In this document: in pieces, positions 23,942 to 31,981 of the stretch
Layout: every line of letters begins with the position of its first letter
Numbering within the stretch: position 1 is the first letter of the stretch
NCBI RefSeq assembly: GCF_011752065.1
Contig: NZ_JAAIJY010000036.1
Coordinates: 1 to 32,613, forward strand
Direction of reading: 5' to 3'
From: Actinomyces sp. ZJ308
GTDB taxonomy: Bacteria > Actinomycetota > Actinomycetes > Actinomycetales > Actinomycetaceae
DNA length: 32,613 nucleotides
Translations under genes and position numbers: made by a program
The notes under the pieces: model-generated
Seen by the model: the letters and a program-made list of their open reading frames with translations, nothing else
Told to the model about the DNA's origin: nothing
The model's database searches: none

Positions 23942-25678
23942 TCACAGTCCCAGCTCTCCTCCGAAGTCACCCTCCTCAAGACGCTTCTTGACCGTCATGA
24001 GGTAGCGGGCCGCGTCGGCTCCGTCCACCAGCCGGTGGTCGTAGGACAGGGCCAGGTAGCACACCGAGCGGATGGCGATGACCTCGCCGCCGTCGGCGTC
24101 CTTGATGACCCGGGGCTGGCGCTGGATGGCGCCCAGGCCCAGGATCGCCACCTCCGGCTGGTTGATGATCGGGGTGTCGAACAGGGCGCCGCCGCTGCCG
24201 GTGTTGGTGATCGTGAAGGTCGAGCCGCTGAGCTCATCGGGGTTGACCTTGTTGTCCCGGGTGCGGGCGGCCAGGTCGTTGATGCGCTTGGCCAGTCCGG
24301 GGATGTTGAGGTCCCCGGCGTTCTTGACCACGGGCACGAGCAGACCGCGGGGCGTGTCCACCGCGATGCCCACGTGCTCGACGTCGTGGTAGGTGACGTT
24401 CTTGCCCTCGATGGAGGCGTTGATCTTCGGGTGGGCCTTGAGAGCCTCCGTGGCCGCCTGGACGAAGAAGGGCAGGAAGGTGAGCTTGGTGCCGTTCTTG
24501 GCCAGGAAGTCGTTCTTCGCGCGGGCGCGCAGCGCGGCCACGCGAGTCACGTCCACCTCGACGACCGTGGTCAGCTGGGCGGAGGTCTGCAGCGAGTCGA
24601 TCATGCGCTCGGCGATGACCTGGCGCAGTCGGCTCATCTTCTCCGTGCGGCCGCGCAGGGTCGTGTCCACCTCGGGCTTGGCCGAGGCCGGCTTGGGCGC
24701 AGCGGCGGGGGCCGGCTCCTGGGCAGCGGGGGCGGCAGCGGCAGCCGCCGCGCGGGCCTCCTCGGCGGCCTTGGCGGCGGCCTCCACATCCTGCTTGCGG
24801 ATGCGGCCGCCCACACCGGTTCCGGTCACGGTGGACAGGTCCACGCCCTTGTCCCTGGCCAGCTTGCGCACGATCGGCGTGACGTAGGAGCCGGTGGCGC
24901 CCGAGCTCACCGGCGCGGCGGGAGCAGGCGCGGGCGCCTCGGTCGCGGCCGGAGCAGGAGCCGACGGCGCCGCGGGGGCCGGCGCGGGCTCGGCGGCGGG
25001 GGTGGGAGCCGGGGCGGCGGGGGTCTCAGCAGGTGCTGCCGGGGCCGGAGCCGGTGCTGACGCCGGTGCGGCCGACGGGGACCCGACAATGGCCAGGACG
25101 GTGCCGACCTCGACGGTCTCATCCTCGGGGACGCGGATCTCCAGCAGGACGCCGGATGCGGGGGAGGGGACCTCGGTGTCCACCTTGTCGGTGGCGACCT
25201 CCAGCAGGGGCTCGTCGGCCTCGACGGTGTCGCCCACGGCCTTGAGCCAGGAGGAGACCGTCCCCTCGGTGACGGACTCGCCCAGCGCGGGCATCTTCAC
25301 CTCGGTGCCCTCGGCAGGACCGGAGGCGGGGGCGGGAGCCGACGGCGCCGCGGGGGCCGGTGCGGGCTCGGCGGCGGGGGCGGGTGCCTCGGAGGGCGCC
25401 TCGGCAGGTGCTGCCGGGGCCGGGGCGGAGCCGGCCTCGGAGGGGTCACCGATGATGGCCAGGACGGTGCCGACCTCGACGGTCTCGTCCTCGGGGACGC
25501 GGATCTCCAGCAGGACGCCGGATGCGGGGGAGGGGACCTCGGTGTCCACCTTGTCGGTGGCGACCTCCAGCAGGGGTTCGTCGGCCTCGACGGTGTCGCC
25601 CACGGCCTTGAGCCAGGAGGAGACCGTCCCCTCGGTGACGGACTCGCCCAGCGCGGGCATCTTCACGGACTCGGACAT
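23942..25678 (-). CDS. sucB: 2-oxoacid dehydrogenase E2 (dihydrolipoamide acyltransferase)
   Basis: The E2 core of a pyruvate or 2-oxoglutarate dehydrogenase complex, carrying acyl groups on lipoyl arms to coenzyme A. The 578 residues comprise lipoyl domain 1 (2-76, lipoylated Lys43 in ATDKVDTE), an Ala/Pro linker, lipoyl domain 2 (124-198, Lys165), a second Ala/Pro linker, an E1/E3-binding domain (about 264-300, [17 protein letters not shown]), and the catalytic domain (about 345-578) with DHRLVDG near residue 548. The two lipoyl domains are almost identical even in DNA. E3 lies immediately upstream in the operon, but no E1 gene is present. Actinobacterial E2 proteins of this type often serve pyruvate dehydrogenase despite the sucB name, so the substrate is not settled. 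Confidence 0.95.
   Translation of the reverse strand: MSESVKMPALGESVTEGTVSSWLKAVGDTVEADEPLLEVATDKVDTEVPSPASGVLLEIRVPEDETVEVGTVLAIIGDPSEAGSAPAPAAPAEAPSEAPAPAAEPAPAPAAPSAPAPASGPAEGTEVKMPALGESVTEGTVSSWLKAVGDTVEADEPLLEVATDKVDTEVPSPASGVLLEIRVPEDETVEVGTVLAIVGSPSAAPASAPAPAPAAPAETPAAPAPTPAAEPAPAPAAPSAPAPAATEAPAPAPAAPVSSGATGSYVTPIVRKLARDKGVDLSTVTGTGVGGRIRKQDVEAAAKAAEEARAAAAAAAPAAQEPAPAAAPKPASAKPEVDTTLRGRTEKMSRLRQVIAERMIDSLQTSAQLTTVVEVDVTRVAALRARAKNDFLAKNGTKLTFLPFFVQAATEALKAHPKINASIEGKNVTYHDVEHVGIAVDTPRGLLVPVVKNAGDLNIPGLAKRINDLAARTRDNKVNPDELSGSTFTITNTGSGGALFDTPIINQPEVAILGLGAIQRQPRVIKDADGGEVIAIRSVCYLALSYDHRLVDGADAARYLMTVKKRLEEGDFGGELGL
25089..25300. repeat. Lipoyl-domain direct repeat, copy 2 (within sucB)
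   Basis: These 212 bp match 25455-25666 at all but two positions seen by eye (CTCATC versus CTCGTC, and GGGGCTCG versus GGGGTTCG), at an offset of 366 bp (122 codons). They encode lipoyl domain 2. Confidence 0.9.
25455..25666. repeat. Lipoyl-domain direct repeat, copy 1 (within sucB)
   Basis: The partner of 25089-25300, encoding lipoyl domain 1. The following Ala/Pro linker is also partly repeated (near 24956-25010 and 25337-25384). Confidence 0.9.
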
Positions 25679-25708
25679 TGCTGTCTTCCTTACTCTTGTC
25701 TAGCTGGG

Positions 25709-27082
25709 TCAGCCGTGGTTGTGCAGCGGCTTGCCGGCGAGGGCCATGGCGGCCTCGCCGAGGGTCTCGTTCTGGGTGGGGTGGGCGTGGACCAGGGAGG
25801 CGACGTCGTCGGCGTCGGCCTCCCAGGAGACCATGAGCTGGCCCTCCCCGACCTGCTCTCCCATCCGTGCGCCGATGGCGTGGAAGCCCACGATGGGACC
25901 GTCCTTGAGGGAGACGAGCTTGACGAAGCCCTGGGTCCCCAGGATCTGGCTCTTGGCGTTGCCGGCCACGTTGAACTCGGCGGTGGTGACGTTGTCCTTG
26001 CCGTGGACCTCGGCGGCCTTGGCCTCGGACAGGCCCACCGAGGCGATCTCGGGCTCGCAGAAGGTGACCTTGGGGACCAGGACGTCGTCGACCGGGGTGG
26101 GATCCAGGCCCGCGATCTTCTCGGCCACGACGATGCCCTGGGCGAAGCCGCGGTGGGCGAGCTGGACGCCGGGAACGATGTCTCCCACGGCCCACACGCC
26201 GGGGACGTTGGTGCGACCGTACTCGTCGGCCAGGACGAAGCCGCGGTCCATGGCGACCCCGACCTCCTCGTAGCCCAGGTTGGCCGTGGCCGGTCCGCGG
26301 CCCACGGCGATGAGGAGGACCTCGGCCTCGTGGGTCCTGCCGTCCTGGGTGCGCACGGTCACGCCGCCGTCGTGGCGCTCGACCGATTCGAACATCGTGT
26401 TGGTGCGGAAGGCGATCTTGCGCTTACGGAAGGCGCGCTCGAGCTGCTTGGAGATCGCCTCGTCCTCGTTGGGGACCAGGTGGGGCAGCCCTTCGATAAT
26501 GGTGACCTGGCTGCCCATGGAGGCCCAGGCCGAGGCGAACTCCACCCCGATGACACCGCCCCCCAGGATCACGGCGGAGGCGGGGACGTGGTCCATCTCC
26601 AGGGCCTCCTCGGAGGTGATGACACCTCCGGAGATCTCCTGCCCGATGGTCTTGGAGTAGGAGCCGGAGGCGAGGACCACGTTGCGGCCGGTGATGCGAC
26701 GGCCGTCAACCTCGACGGCGTCCGCGGCCACCAGGCGCCCCCAGCCCTGGATCAGGTCGATGCCCCGCGAGGAGACCAGGCCCTCAAGGCCCTTGTGCAT
26801 CCGCGAGACGATGCTGTTCTTGTACTTCTGGACGCCCGGCATGTCCACCCCCTCGAAGGCGGCCTTGATGCCCACCGTGGCGGCCTCGCGCACGGCATCG
26901 GCGGTCTCGGCGGCGTGCAGCAGGGCCTTGGTGGGCACGCAGCCGCGGTGGAGGCAGGTGCCTCCGAGTTTGTCGGCCTCGACGAGTGCGACCTTGAGGC
27001 CCAGCTGGGCGCCGCGCAGGGCGGCGGCGTAGCCCCCTGATCCCGCACCCAGAATGACCATGTCGTAGACGGTCTCTGTCAC
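25709..27082 (-). CDS. lpdA: Dihydrolipoyl dehydrogenase (E3)
   Basis: E3 re-oxidises the dihydrolipoyl groups of E2 and passes electrons to NAD+. With the GTG at 27082 it has 457 residues, the normal length. Motifs in order: the FAD-binding ILGAGSGGYAAA, the redox-active disulfide GGTCLHRGCVPTKALL, the NAD-binding ILGGGVIGVEFA, the second FAD motif VWAVGDIV, and the C-terminal HAHPTQNE with the catalytic His-Glu pair. GTG is preceded by AGGAG at 8 nt; an ATG 60 nt upstream adds a non-conserved start. sucB follows after 30 nt. The 226-bp upstream gap carries a near-palindrome GGACTAGAGTCC around 27192 but no certain promoter. Confidence 0.96.
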   Translation of the reverse strand: MTETVYDMVILGAGSGGYAAALRGAQLGLKVALVEADKLGGTCLHRGCVPTKALLHAAETADAVREAATVGIKAAFEGVDMPGVQKYKNSIVSRMHKGLEGLVSSRGIDLIQGWGRLVAADAVEVDGRRITGRNVVLASGSYSKTIGQEISGGVITSEEALEMDHVPASAVILGGGVIGVEFASAWASMGSQVTIIEGLPHLVPNEDEAISKQLERAFRKRKIAFRTNTMFESVERHDGGVTVRTQDGRTHEAEVLLIAVGRGPATANLGYEEVGVAMDRGFVLADEYGRTNVPGVWAVGDIVPGVQLAHRGFAQGIVVAEKIAGLDPTPVDDVLVPKVTFCEPEIASVGLSEAKAAEVHGKDNVTTAEFNVAGNAKSQILGTQGFVKLVSLKDGPIVGFHAIGARMGEQVGEGQLMVSWEADADDVASLVHAHPTQNETLGEAAMALAGKPLHNHG

Positions 27083-27242
27083 GAACTCACTCCTTGTTGG
27101 TTGGTCACGACGCCCTTGTGGGGCGGCTCGGCACGGGGCCATTGTTCCACCTGAAGAGGAGGCGCAGGAGCCAGGAGTGTTGCTGTTTAGGGACTAGAGT
27201 CCTGAAAACCGGGTGATACGTGTCACCGCATATCGGTGGTGC

Positions 27243-27295
27243 CGGCAACGAGCCGCTGGGATCCGCATCGCGGTCTGCGTCACGGCTCGTTGCCG
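27243..27295 (-). terminator. Long-loop hairpin after pepA
   Basis: CGGCAACGAGCCG (27243-27255) and CGGCTCGTTGCCG (27283-27295) form a perfect 13-bp stem around a 27-nt loop that can itself fold. It starts 13 nt beyond the pepA stop on the minus strand. Confidence 0.65.
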
Positions 27296-27308
27296 ACAGG
27301 TGGCGGCC

Positions 27309-29300
27309 TCAGGAGAGGATGCTGACCTCGGCGGACAGCGAACGGAGCAGCTCCACCAGGGTGGAGACGCCCATGCCGGTACCGCCGGTCGGCGTCAGTC
27401 CCCAGGGCGAGGAGTCGTTGTAGGCGGGGCCGGCGATGTCGAGGTGTGCCCATGGCCGACGCCCGACGAACTCGCGCAGGAACAGACCGGCCGAGAGCAT
27501 CCCGCCGGCCCGGGAGCCGACCTTGGTGTTGCGCAGGTCGGCGAAGGGGGAGTCCAGAGTCGCACGCAGGTGCGCGGGCAGCGGCATCGGCCAGAAGGAC
27601 TCTCCCGCCCGCTGGGCCGCGGCCACGACCTCCTCACGAAGGTCGGGTGTTCCCATGACGGCCGCTACCTGGTCGCCCAGGGCAACGATCTGGGCTCCGG
27701 TCAGCGTGGCCACGTCCAGGACGGCGTCGGGGTCCTCCGTGACGGCCCGGGCCAGGGCATCGGCCATGACCAGGCGGCCCTCGGCGTCGGTGTTGGTCAC
27801 CTCCACGGTGGTGCCGTCGAACATGGTGACGACGTCGCTGGGGCGCTGGGCGTCGGCCCCCGGCATGTTCTCCGCCAGTGCCAGCCATGCGGTGACGCGA
27901 ATCGGCAGGGCCAGGCGTGCGGCCGCGATGACGGCGCCCAGCACGGTGGCCGCGCCGGCCATGTCGGACTTCATCTCCGGCATGGATGCGGCCGGCTTGA
28001 GGGACAGGCCTCCGGAGTCGAAGGTGATGCCCTTGCCGATGAGCGCGACGTGCCTGGGACGGGTCGGGTCGTTGTCATCCTCGCCCTCGGAGCGCGTCTG
28101 GTTCACAGCGCCCTCGCCGGCATGCAACGGCACCCACTCCAGGCGCACCAGACGCGCCGGGTGCACCGAGCCCTGTGCCACGCCGAGGATTCCGCCGAAT
28201 CCCTGCTCGATCAGTGCCGGGGCGTCCCAGGTGTCGACCCGGATCCCGGCCTCCTGCCCGGCTGAGCGGGCCCTTTCGGCGAAGACCTCCGGGGTCAGAC
28301 GGTTCGGCGGCTCGTTGACGAGGTCGCGGGTCAGGGCCGTGGCCTCGGCCAGTGCCAGGGCGCCCGTCAGCGCCTCCTGCCCCTCCGGCGTGTCGGACAG
28401 AGGCGAGACGATGGAGATGTCCTTCAACGGGGAGGTCTGCTTGGAGGAGGACTCCTGTCCGGGACGGTCCTCGTTCTTCGTCGCCTTCCAGGAGTAGGCG
28501 CCCAGGGCGGCCCCGTGCGCGACGGCGGCGAGCTGCTCCTCGGAGAGCGTGGGCAGCGCCAGGGCCGCGGAGCCGGTTCCGGCCAGCGCCCGGGTTGCGC
28601 GCCCGGCGGCCCGACGCAGCAGGCCCGTCTGGTCGTAGCCCAGGGCGGCCTCATCATCGGTGGTGACGGCGAGCGGATCGGTGTCGGCCCACCCCGTCCC
28701 GACGCCGACGACAAGAATCGTCGTCGGACCGTGGTAGGCCGCGGTGCTGACCGACGAGGAGGGGAGACGCACAACGGAGTCCTGAGCGCCTGAGAAGCCC
28801 AGCGACGGCAGCAGGGCCGCGAGCGCCTCGATGTCCAGGCCCTCCAGAGCGGTGCTGGAGGGGGGCTCCAGGCCCTCCAGGAGGATCTCGGGAGTCTCGG
28901 CCCCGTCCCTTCCCGGTGCCGCGGCCAGGACGAGTACGTCGGCTGCCGGCTCGGTCCCGGAGGGGCCTTGTGCTGGTGAGACGTCGGCGGTGTCACCGGC
29001 CTCGGCACGCGCATCGGCGGTATCAGCGGTGTCAGCGGCGTCGTCGGCGTCGTCGGCGTTGCTGTCCTGGTCCTCGGAGGGCTTGCGCGCCTGCGCGTCG
29101 TCCTTGGCGTTGCCAGTGTCCTGCTTCGTTCCCTGCTTGGTGGTCTTGGAGCCGGCCCGGTCCTCGGCGCCGGTGGTGTCGGAGTCCTCGGTCTCATGGA
29201 CCGTGTTGGCCTCGGCCTGATTGCTGAGGTCGGTATCCTTACGGTCATCGTCCACCGAGGCGTGTGCGTTCAGGGATTTGGTCAACTTAATGGTGCTCAC
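27309..29300 (-). CDS. pepA: Leucyl aminopeptidase (M17) with acidic N-terminal insertion
   Basis: PepA is a cytosolic two-metal aminopeptidase that removes N-terminal residues from peptides. The catalytic domain is intact: the metal/lysine motif LIGKGITFDSGGLSLKP, the SDMAGAATVL segment and the signature NTDAEGRL (503-510). With the GTG at 29300 it has 663 residues against about 500 for the family. The excess is mostly an Asp/Ala/Thr-rich segment at about residues 15-120, between STIKLTKSLNAHA and the next strand (ADVLVLAAAPG). Two smaller insertions (SSSKQTSPLKD and RSEGEDDNDPTRP) add the rest. The GTG start follows a TACTAT -10 box by 7 nt without a ribosome site, so the transcript is probably leaderless. 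It is upstream of lpdA on the same strand. Confidence 0.93.
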   Translation of the reverse strand: MSTIKLTKSLNAHASVDDDRKDTDLSNQAEANTVHETEDSDTTGAEDRAGSKTTKQGTKQDTGNAKDDAQARKPSEDQDSNADDADDAADTADTADARAEAGDTADVSPAQGPSGTEPAADVLVLAAAPGRDGAETPEILLEGLEPPSSTALEGLDIEALAALLPSLGFSGAQDSVVRLPSSSVSTAAYHGPTTILVVGVGTGWADTDPLAVTTDDEAALGYDQTGLLRRAAGRATRALAGTGSAALALPTLSEEQLAAVAHGAALGAYSWKATKNEDRPGQESSSKQTSPLKDISIVSPLSDTPEGQEALTGALALAEATALTRDLVNEPPNRLTPEVFAERARSAGQEAGIRVDTWDAPALIEQGFGGILGVAQGSVHPARLVRLEWVPLHAGEGAVNQTRSEGEDDNDPTRPRHVALIGKGITFDSGGLSLKPAASMPEMKSDMAGAATVLGAVIAAARLALPIRVTAWLALAENMPGADAQRPSDVVTMFDGTTVEVTNTDAEGRLVMADALARAVTEDPDAVLDVATLTGAQIVALGDQVAAVMGTPDLREEVVAAAQRAGESFWPMPLPAHLRATLDSPFADLRNTKVGSRAGGMLSAGLFLREFVGRRPWAHLDIAGPAYNDSSPWGLTPTGGTGMGVSTLVELLRSLSAEVSILS

Positions 29301-29307
29301 GTTGTGA

Positions 29308-29313
29308 ATAGTA
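29308..29313 (-). promoter_or_regulatory. -10 box for leaderless pepA
   Basis: TACTAT on the minus strand lies 7 nt before the pepA GTG, in an unusually AT-rich patch. The -35 is unclear. The remaining bases to 29387 would hold the promoter of the divergent membrane protein. Confidence 0.5.
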
Positions 29314-29387
29314 ACGTTCTGGCATCGGTTAGAGGCTGAGTTGGCGCCGCGCGTGCCGGAGGTCATCACGTGGAAAGGTCGTTCCCC

Positions 29388-29948
29388 ATGGACGAGCGCT
29401 CATCGGTACGCCCGGTTCAGGACACCCGCCGCCCCGCTTACGGATGGGGGCGCATCCTGGTCGGTGTCTTCGCCGTCTTCGGGGTGATCGTCCTCGTCCC
29501 CGCCCTGGTCGCCCTGGTTCGAAGCCCCCATGAGGCGCCCGCGGTGTGGTCCTTGAACCTCCTGGGAGGCGGTCTGTACATCCTCCTGGCCGTCTGCGTG
29601 GCCCACAACGGGCGCCGGATGCGCAACATCGGCTGGATGAGCCTGGGGGCGCTGGCCACCATGGCCGTGCTCATCGGCGTTCTCACCCTGACTGACACCC
29701 CGCACACGCCCGCCGACCTCAGCGTGTCCGTGTGGGCGCACTGGGGCGGGTCCCGGTGGTACCTGCCGGTGATCCTCCCGGTGGTCGCCGCTGCTTGGAT
29801 GTGGATGTCCGACCCTCGGCGCATCGTGGCCAATGCCGAGCGCATCACCGAGCTGTCCGACACTCTCACCGAGAGCCTCACCGAGAGGGCGCGGGTGGTC
29901 CAGGAGAACCGATCGATCAAGAGTCCTCCTAGCGGCGACGAGCGATAG
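29388..29948 (+). CDS. Four-helix membrane protein of unknown function
   Basis: I do not recognise a family. The 186-residue product has a short basic N-terminus and four hydrophobic helices, near residues 24-45 (ILVGVFAVFGVIVLVPALVALV), 56-72, 83-104 and 126-142. A polar C-terminal tail (RIVANAERITELSDTLTESL) looks helical and may form a coiled coil. The ATG at 29388 is preceded by GGAAAGG; a GTG 18 nt upstream would overlap that site. It is divergent from pepA and convergent with the ClC gene. Third-position GC bias supports real coding. Confidence 0.75.
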   Translation: MDERSSVRPVQDTRRPAYGWGRILVGVFAVFGVIVLVPALVALVRSPHEAPAVWSLNLLGGGLYILLAVCVAHNGRRMRNIGWMSLGALATMAVLIGVLTLTDTPHTPADLSVSVWAHWGGSRWYLPVILPVVAAAWMWMSDPRRIVANAERITELSDTLTESLTERARVVQENRSIKSPPSGDER

Positions 29949-30037
29949 GGACCGGCACCGCACCCTCAGCGACCCGGACAGCCACCCGGACAGCGCCCCG
30001 GACAACGGCTCAGACAACGGCCCGGACGGCGGCCGCG

Positions 30038-31981
30038 TCACCGACGCCGGGATCGGCGCGAGCCGCGTGAGCTGATCCGGCTGATACGACTGATTCTGCT
30101 GATCCTGCGCGCAGGAACGGGGCGCGCGTGCCATCTGTCCTGCAGCCGGGATCCCAGCGAGGTGTAGGCGGCGGCTGCGGTGCGGGCCTGGGCCTGGACC
30201 TCGTAGATCCGCTCGACGACGATGCGCTGGCACACCCACCCCACCAGCCGCTCAGGACCGGAGTCGGACGCAGGGGCCACCACCGGGATCCCCTCCAGTC
30301 GGGTTCGGGTGAGGGCCTCGAGCACATCAGTCGCCTCGGAGTCGTGGGACAGGCGGTCGGGGACCAGGGGCAGGTCCGTGACCGTCATCGCGCCGGCGCC
30401 GTCGGGATCGTCGCTCAGGAGCGTTGTGGTCAGCTGAGCGGCCGTCACGCAGCCGAGCAGCTCACGGGCGTCCTCACTTGTCGTCGTGACCACGGGCAGG
30501 ACCGAGGCGCTGTGCCGACTCATCAGGGCGGCCGCCTCACGCACCGTCGCCGTGGCCTCGACAACGGCGGGTGGGTCCACCATGAGTCGGCAGGCGCGGG
30601 TGCGTCCCAGGAGAGTGGTGGTCATCGGGTCCTCGACGTCCTCACCGCGACGGCGCAGCTCCTCGGTGAACAGTGTGCCTCGCGACAGGAAACGGCTGGT
30701 GAAGGTGGCCAGCACCGTGGCCAGCATGAGGGGCAGGAGCAGCGCGTGCTGCCCGGTCATCTCGATGATGAGCAGGACCGCCGTCATCGGGGCGCGGGCC
30801 GCGCCGGCGAACACCGCCCCCATACCGATGACCCCGAAGACCCCGGCCGCTGGTGCGTAGCTGGGTGCCACCAGGGTGCCGAAGGCCGCCCCGAGCGTCC
30901 CGCCGATGAACAGGGAGGGTGCGAACACCCCGCCGACGAAGCCCATTCCCAAGGTCATCGAGGTCGCCAGCATCTTGGCCACGCACAGCACCAGCAGCAG
31001 CGCCAGGGTGTAGCGACCGGCCAGCGCCCGGTTGAGCGCGGCCGAGGACTCCCCGTACATCTCGGGCAGGACCAGCAGGACAGCGCCGACGGCCAGCCCC
31101 CCGATTCCGGGACGCACCCAGATCGGGACGCCCAGTCGCTGCCAGGCGCGGGTCAGGGCGTCGAGCACGATGAAGCGAAGACGCATGAAACCGATGCCGA
31201 CGCCTCCACCCGCCACACCCAGGAGGGCCACCCAGCCCAGCTGTGCGTCCCCGGACAGGTCCAGGTAAGGCAGCGACAGCGACAGAGTCGTCCCCAGCAG
31301 GTGGTGCGACAGGACCGTTGAGGCCACACAGGCCAGGACGATGACGATGAAGGCGTCGGCGCTGAAACCCATGAGGACGACCTCCAGGGCGAAGAAGGCC
31401 CCCGCCAGAGGAGCGTTGAAGGCTGCGGCGATCCCGGCGGCGGTGCCGGCGGCCGCCAGGTGGCGCACCGGGAGCCTGGGCAGGCGCAGGCCCCGTCCGA
31501 TGACGCTGGCCGTGGACGCGCCCAGCTCGGCGATCGGACCCTCCGGACCCACCGAGCCGCCGCCCCCGATCGTCAGGGCCGACGACGTCGTCATCGCCAG
31601 GGCCGCAAGCGGCGCCATCGTGCCGTCGCGGTGTCGCGTCGACCAGATGACGCCGGCCACGCCGTGACCTGTGGGCGTGTGGCCCAGCCGGGACATGAGC
31701 GGGCCCACGATGAGGCCTGAGAGCACGGGTGCCACCAGGACGAACCAGGTGCCCAGCGGCGCCAACCACCCGACCGAGGGGCCCATCGAGACGGTGTAGT
31801 CATCGGCCCCGCTGAGCAGCTGGGACCAGGCATCGATCCCCAGCCGGAACAGCACCGCCCCCAGGCCCGAGGCGAGCCCCACCAGCACCGCCAGGATGTA
31901 GAGCCCGACACGGTGATGACGGAAGAGGCTGCCCGCGCGCCTTGACAGGGGCTGGGACAGCCTCTTCCAGGTTCGTGTCAT
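30038..31981 (-). CDS. ClC-type chloride channel/antiporter with CBS domains
   Basis: A voltage-gated chloride channel family protein of 648 residues. The membrane domain (about 20-430) shows the three ClC signatures: GHGVAG (the GSGIP equivalent), GSVGPEGP with the gating glutamate near residue 146, and GGVFAPSLFIG (GxFxP). Residues about 455-615 form a pair of CBS domains that may bind adenine nucleotides. The C-terminus ends in a basic tail with four RIS repeats. The ATG at 31981 overlaps the stop of the S9 peptidase by one base (TGATG), so translation is probably coupled; an earlier in-frame start would lie inside that gene. The gating glutamate argues for a Cl-/H+ antiporter rather than a channel, but this is inference. 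Confidence 0.93.
   Translation of the reverse strand: MTRTWKRLSQPLSRRAGSLFRHHRVGLYILAVLVGLASGLGAVLFRLGIDAWSQLLSGADDYTVSMGPSVGWLAPLGTWFVLVAPVLSGLIVGPLMSRLGHTPTGHGVAGVIWSTRHRDGTMAPLAALAMTTSSALTIGGGGSVGPEGPIAELGASTASVIGRGLRLPRLPVRHLAAAGTAAGIAAAFNAPLAGAFFALEVVLMGFSADAFIVIVLACVASTVLSHHLLGTTLSLSLPYLDLSGDAQLGWVALLGVAGGGVGIGFMRLRFIVLDALTRAWQRLGVPIWVRPGIGGLAVGAVLLVLPEMYGESSAALNRALAGRYTLALLLVLCVAKMLATSMTLGMGFVGGVFAPSLFIGGTLGAAFGTLVAPSYAPAAGVFGVIGMGAVFAGAARAPMTAVLLIIEMTGQHALLLPLMLATVLATFTSRFLSRGTLFTEELRRRGEDVEDPMTTTLLGRTRACRLMVDPPAVVEATATVREAAALMSRHSASVLPVVTTTSEDARELLGCVTAAQLTTTLLSDDPDGAGAMTVTDLPLVPDRLSHDSEATDVLEALTRTRLEGIPVVAPASDSGPERLVGWVCQRIVVERIYEVQAQARTAAAAYTSLGSRLQDRWHARPVPARRISRISRISRISSRGSRRSRRR
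30071..30106 (-). repeat. Four 9-bp tandem units encoding RIS in the ClC tail
   Basis: Plus-strand units GCTGATCCG, GCTGATACG, ACTGATTCT and GCTGATCCT each encode Arg-Ile-Ser on the minus strand. They are imperfect copies, suggesting slippage in a non-conserved tail. Confidence 0.7.

Noticed and set aside
25715..27040. A 441-codon plus-strand frame opposite lpdA
   Set aside because: It is Gly/Asp/His-rich and complementary to the intact E3 gene, so it is a shadow.
29949..30037. CGGACAGC/CGGACAAC-like repeated 8-mers between the membrane protein and ClC genes
   Set aside because: The units are irregular in spacing and sequence and no hairpin or frame explains them, so they were not called as a repeat array.
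30071..30106. Tandem 9-bp units considered as a CRISPR-like array
   Set aside because: The units are contiguous without spacers, imperfect, and in frame inside the ClC tail.
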